Source: Cristatella mucedo
Taxonomy: Eukaryota > Bryozoa > Phylactolaemata > Cristatellidae
Assembly: GCA_009760855.2 (NCBI GenBank)
Contig: WPIO01000140.1
Coordinates: 248,001-312,000, forward strand
Length of the DNA stretch: 64,000 bases
Direction of reading: 5' to 3'
How positions within the stretch are numbered: position 1 is the stretch's first letter; each line of letters opens with the position of its first letter. A model generated the notes under the pieces. The model saw nothing but the letters and a program-made list of their open reading frames with translations. It was not told the origin of the DNA and did no database searches. Position numbers and translations under genes: made by a program. Below, piece after piece: positions 60,356-64,000 of the stretch.

Positions 60356-60388
60356 ACAAAAGTAACTGCATGTTCGCATGGTGTAGAG
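60356..60388 (+). CDS. Weak candidate exon, possible LE repeat 1 fragment
   Basis: ATGCTGCAG|ACA...GAG|GTAGCT encloses TKVTACSHGVE in phase 0 to 0, where alpha chains have a TKKLQCxCEHN segment. The acceptor lacks a pyrimidine tract and one cysteine is missing. It is listed only because phase and position fit. Confidence 0.18.
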
Positions 60389-60479
60389 GTAGCTTTTGAC
60401 CAACCGTATTGTCATAGGTGAAATGCTTTGCAAAGTCTGGTAGCCAACCTGGTCAGAGGTACGCCGACTGTTCTATTAG

Positions 60480-60562
60480 ATATCCTTTGCAGCAAATGTA
60501 AAGCGCCTAGAATGAGATAGAGTTTTCTGAGGGCGCTTTATCAAATGTATTATTGTTTTTAC
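60480..60562 (+). mobile_element. Solo LINE 3' tail
   Basis: CCTTTGCAGCAAATGTAAAG, GCGCCTAGAATGAGATAG and TTTTCTGAGGGCGCTTTATC, then TATTATTG. Confidence 0.88.
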
Positions 60563-60716
60563 TGTATCCAATAAGGAAAAACTTTACGGTCTGACCTGAT
60601 CGTCATTCATTGGCATACATAGATCCTTTCGGTATTCGCTTCACTGATGGCTATCACCATGCCTCGTGCAGAAGAATTCTGGAATGCAAGCAATAACTGT
60701 TGGCTTCACGTAGAAC

Positions 60717-60772
60717 TTTGTCATGAGTATGATATTTAATGCAACTCTGTCATGAGTATGGTATTTAATGCA
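60717..60772. repeat. About 28-bp direct duplication, two copies
   Basis: TTTGTCATGAGTATGATATT and CTGTCATGAGTATGGTATTT occur in tandem, each followed by TTAATGCA or AATGCA. Confidence 0.85.
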
Positions 60773-61222
60773 TGACATGACATCAGCATTTGCCTTGGCC
60801 GAAGCTTCTTCGTAAGGTGGCTGACGAATGCGTTGTAGAGACTCAAGTGTGCCTGTGAGGGAAACACGTGTGGTGACAATTGCGAAAAGTGTTGCCCTTT
60901 GTTTAATCAAAAAGTCTGGATTCCTGCATCCTCACCGTCACCAGTATCTCGTCTAATGCAGCAATCTTGTCAAGGTCAGTTATATAAGGTTATAACGACG
61001 ACATATCTATGATTGCTGCAGCTGGATGTCAATTGTAATGCCCCATGCTCTGTCTGACAATTCACTAAGGCAGAGAACTGGCTACCCGGGAATATGTGCG
61101 TAATGCCCCTTTGTTGCAGGCAGCTGCCCCTATAATTATGAAAGTGCTTGTACTTACAATAATAGGTACTTTCTATCGTACTGTATGAGAACTTAGTTTC
61201 TATCTGGGGTGTGCATTTTCAG

Positions 61223-61308
61223 AATTGGTCGGACTGCAGATGTTGTCAGAGGAGAAGGACACTGGTATCCAGGGACACATTTATATTATTTATTGTGCGA
61301 TGCAACAG
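61223..61308 (+). CDS. Weak candidate exon, possible LE repeat 1 remainder (frameshifted)
   Basis: After acceptor TGCATTTTCAG one frame reads NWSDCRCC and the next frame reads GEGHWYPGTHLYYLLCD, up to a possible donor CAG|GTATAT. Laminin LE repeat 1 has N-T-x-G-x-x-C-x-R-C-C-P followed by W-x-P-G-T and then a Cys, so the two pieces together resemble it. One surplus base is needed to join them and several cysteines are absent. This may be coincidence. Confidence 0.27.
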
Positions 61309-62040
61309 GTATATGCACCTCATAAGGAGAACTTTTGGAACAAAATCGCAGGGTGATGCGAGGGATGCAAACCTGCAGGGACGGCAGTGATAAGGTTGAG
61401 TCCCTTATCTGTGTGATCTTATCAGTGAAAAGTTAGGAGGAATGCCCAGCTTAGTTGCCACTGAAATCGCCGGGCAATGGGCTTTGGTGGGAGTGGTTAA
61501 GAAGATGGTAGATATCCGACATTACCATTTTCGGGTTATTCAGCTGCGATTCTACTACTTCTCTATACAATTTGGATTTGGTTCTAGCTAAAATGGATTA
61601 ATAGCATCGACAAGAATCTTCAAATTCCAAACGATGTATGTATGGCAAGTCCCGACTTTTTGGCTGTTCCAAGTCTACGTTTATTGTTCCTTGCTCTTTC
61701 TATGTCAGATGTAAGCCAAAAGGCCTCTCAGTCGGGATGGACCAGTCGCTTATTTGGAAGAGCAAACTCATCAAGAAATTGGCTAGCATTGAGTTGCATT
61801 GCATTGCATCAAGGAGGGAAGGTGGGTGGGGCACTCAAGCAGAAGGGCAAAGGTTGCAGGTCTGCTGCAAGCAGGATCAATGTCAAGAGGCGTGTTTCTT
61901 GACTCTGTGTAATTTTTAACGTCGAAAGTGAAATGCTGTTTCGGGAGAACGAAAATTCTGAAAGGGGAAAGATAACTTCACAACAGTTGCATTCATTTGT
62001 AACGGTTCTGGTGCAACACTGATCATAGCTGCAATGTAGG

Positions 62041-62945
62041 AAAAATGAATGCTCACAATCGGCTCTGACAGTATATCTCCTGTTAAATCTGCTCGAAATC
62101 TAGGTGTCATTCTCCAAAGTGACTTTTCTTAGACGACCCCATCAGCTCCACAGTCAAGTCTGCCTACTGTCAGCTACATAGCATTTCTAAAATTCGGGCT
62201 TGTTTAGACAGGGATACCACATCTGAATTGGCCCATGTATTTGTAACATCTCATCTCTGCTTCTGTAACTTACTGCTTGCTGGTCTTCTGGTCTGTGCAA
62301 TCAGGCGCTTACAGCTGGTGCAAAACTCTGCAGCTAGGCTTGTCTGTCGCGTGTGTCACAGTTCCCCTTGTCACACCACTTCTCGCCGACCTGCACTGGC
62401 TCCCAGTCATGCATTGCATCGACTTCAAGGTTCTGTTATCAACTTTTAGGTCCCTTTATTCTTTGGCTCCAGCCTACCTATTAGATCTAGTCCCCCAAAC
62501 GGAGGCATTGTACCACCCGCTTTTCTTAATCAAATCGTTTAGCTACACCTCGTACGAACCTCAAATCCTTTGGAGACCGTGCCTTTAGTTGTATGCTCCC
62601 ACAACCTGGAACTCCCTCCCGACTGACGTCACGACATTCCTTGACTTAACCACATTTAAAAAGAAACTAAAACCCATCTATTTATCAAAACATTCAATGG
62701 GTCCATGTGACTCTTCCTTTGTGTGCTTATGCAAACTGACACTGTGCATGCTGCCACTACCCATATTTGCATGCTGATCCTGTGCACGTTTCCCCTAACC
62801 ATTCTATGCTTGTTGTCATTGAACATGCTGCAACTTACCTTTTGACCGCGCTGTCTTTGCACCAAATGCAAAGTGCTTAGAAAGAGACTAGAGTTCTCTG
62901 AGGGTGCTATTTCAAATCTATTTATTGTTATTATTATTATTACTA
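62041..62945 (+). mobile_element. CR1/L2-type LINE, 3' third
   Basis: Starts in the region equivalent to LARNLGV (CTCGAAATCTAGGTGTCATTC), then a C..SGLFRQG remnant of the thumb. LHWLPVMHCIDFKVLLSTF, SLAPAYLLDLVP and PTTWNSLPTDVTTFLDLTTF follow. The UTR with the AAAGTGCTTAGAAAGAGAC stem-loop and TTATTATTATTATT to 62944 closes it. Frameshifts are present. Confidence 0.92.
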
Positions 62946-62989
62946 GCAATAGATGAGACACTAGATTTCCCGAGAAATGTAGCATAGAT

Positions 62990-64000
62990 TTAAGGAGCAG
63001 CAGATGGATCTTTGAGACTTCGCAAGAGGTTCATGACACCCTTGAACAGTTGCTCTTCAACGCGACCTGTTAAATTTTTCATGAGCTTGTTACAGATTTC
63101 ACTATTCAGGTTGGAGAACTTTTTGGACGTGAATCCTGAAATTATGTCAGCACTCATCAACGTCACGTCTTCTCGACTTGGATTCTCAACAGCAAGTTTC
63201 ACAGCCTTTTCCATTGCCTCCAGAAGAGTTTTGAGAGAGTCAAAATCCAATTTCTCAATCATTTCCAGCACCTTGAAATCGGTTATATCTCGTGGATATC
63301 GAATTCCGTCTTTACTGGGGCGCTCTAGCATTGTTGGGATAGACTTCCACTGTGTCTTCACATCTAGATGTAGTTCAATCTCAAGCCCAAACTCAGCTTT
63401 TACTTTAGATTAAAAGACTGTATTTCGAACAGTTGATTTTTTGATGAATTTGAAAAGCTTGTATGATTTCGTGAGCAGATCGTGGTAATCAAAGTCATCT
63501 TGTAATGTAACATCGCTGATATCTTCCTAGTTTCTACCTATTTCAAAACTGTCCATTTCATCAATATCTTCACTATCCGATAGTTTAAATCGTCCTTCTC
63601 GGTACTCTTCTTGTAAAATGTGTCACTCATACTCAAAAGGTGCAAACCATGGTTTAAGCAGAACTGTCCAATGACATCGATGTGGCTCACGCATTTCCTA
63701 TTTACTGCAGCACCGTCGTGAGTAGATCCCACCAAATCCTTCTCCGTTGTTATTCCAAAAATGCTCAAATGCTGCTTCATTGATTCTACCATGTCAAGAG
63801 CAGTGCACCAGCCAAATATGCAAACAATACCAGTTTTGATTGTGTTTTAGTTGCCACTGACACAAATGTTGACTCTGAAGAATCGACATCCTCTCATGGC
63901 TGTGTATTCATCCACAGTCATGCTAAACTTTACTCCTATCTTTAGTTTTACCTTGACGTCGGCAATCGTTTTGTTTCTCTTTTCTTAGTAATCATCCTGC
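62990..64000 (-). pseudogene. Decayed hAT-superfamily transposase, 3'-truncated, runs off the window
   Basis: Reading the minus strand from the right edge: FSMTVDEYTAMRGCRFFRVN, then VCIFGWCTALDMVESMKQHL, EKDLVGSTHDGAAV and GQFCLNHGLHLLSMSDTFYKK. After a frameshift near 63550 come SYKLFKFIKKSTVRN, HLDVKTQWKSIPTMLER and KLAVENPSREDVTLMSADII. These are the RNase H-like core segments of hAT transposases of the ZBED/BED-finger-related kind: FSxTxDEWT, S.TDGA(S/A)V, C..HxxHLAxxDxxYKK, LxxDVKTRWNS, KLAVExLCRxDATLL. Stops at about 63847 and 63408 and the frameshift show that it is dead. The C-terminal dimerisation part is missing: the frame ends at 62990, 45 bp from a LINE tail. The N-terminal BED finger would lie beyond 64000. 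Confidence 0.88.

Larger units (their letters stand above)
59163..62040 (+). other. Sequence after exon 7; mostly intron
   Basis: Contains weak exon candidates at 60356 and 61223, a solo LINE tail at 60480 and a 30-bp direct duplication at 60717-60772 (CTTTGTCATGAGTATG / CTCTGTCATGAGTATG). I find no clear LE-repeat exon, although the gene should continue for many more. Confidence 0.4.

Overview
The window looks like genomic DNA from an invertebrate animal. Coding sequence is sparse and split by very long introns with GT..AG borders. Simple-sequence tracts and 5'-truncated retroposons are abundant. The one gene I can identify is animal-specific: a laminin alpha-type subunit, recognised from its laminin N-terminal (LN) domain. 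I see no operons, bacterial genes, CRISPR arrays or rRNA. The phylum cannot be fixed from the sequence alone.

Layout: (1) 1-9.6 kb is intergenic or unassigned, with a decayed LINE fragment at the left edge, a (TC)n tract, a GA-rich tract and a minus-strand LINE 3' end. (2) 9.6-17.4 kb is GC- and CpG-rich. It holds four long near-perfect hairpins, a (CGG)n run, an abrupt AT-rich island and, at 16.57 kb, the probable first coding exon of the laminin gene (signal peptide). (3) 17.4-62 kb is the body of the gene on the plus strand. Exons were assigned at 16568-16658, 23630-23988, 31670-31721 (tentative), 55665-55762, 57544-57576 (tentative), 57749-57861 and 59073-59162, with weak candidates at 60356 and 61223. 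Reading phase is compatible across all the assigned junctions. The introns are filled with LINE, SINE and satellite sequence. (4) 62.0-64 kb holds a LINE 3' end abutting a decayed hAT transposase on the minus strand that runs off the right edge.

The mobile DNA is dominated by one non-LTR retrotransposon family of the CR1/L2 type. Its RT carries an FYADD motif and its C-terminal region has the typical APxxWNSLP block. Its 3' end is a conserved stem-loop followed by (ATT)n. Over twenty copies or 3' tails are visible. A tRNA-derived SINE family (about 11 copies) ends in an AAAT-type tail. A second SINE at 46.9-47.1 kb joins a tRNA-like head to the LINE's own 3' stem-loop, a SINE/LINE partnership visible in a single window. 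Other structures include a roughly 460-bp palindrome next to a 157-bp palindrome at 47.2-47.85 kb, a 21-bp minisatellite, a 32-bp alternating satellite, and a pair of inverted 270-bp repeats.

Limits: exon calls rest on reading the sequence by eye against known features of laminin LN domains. No alignment, gene predictor or transcript evidence was available. Exon 6 carries an apparent one-base frameshift that may be an assembly error.
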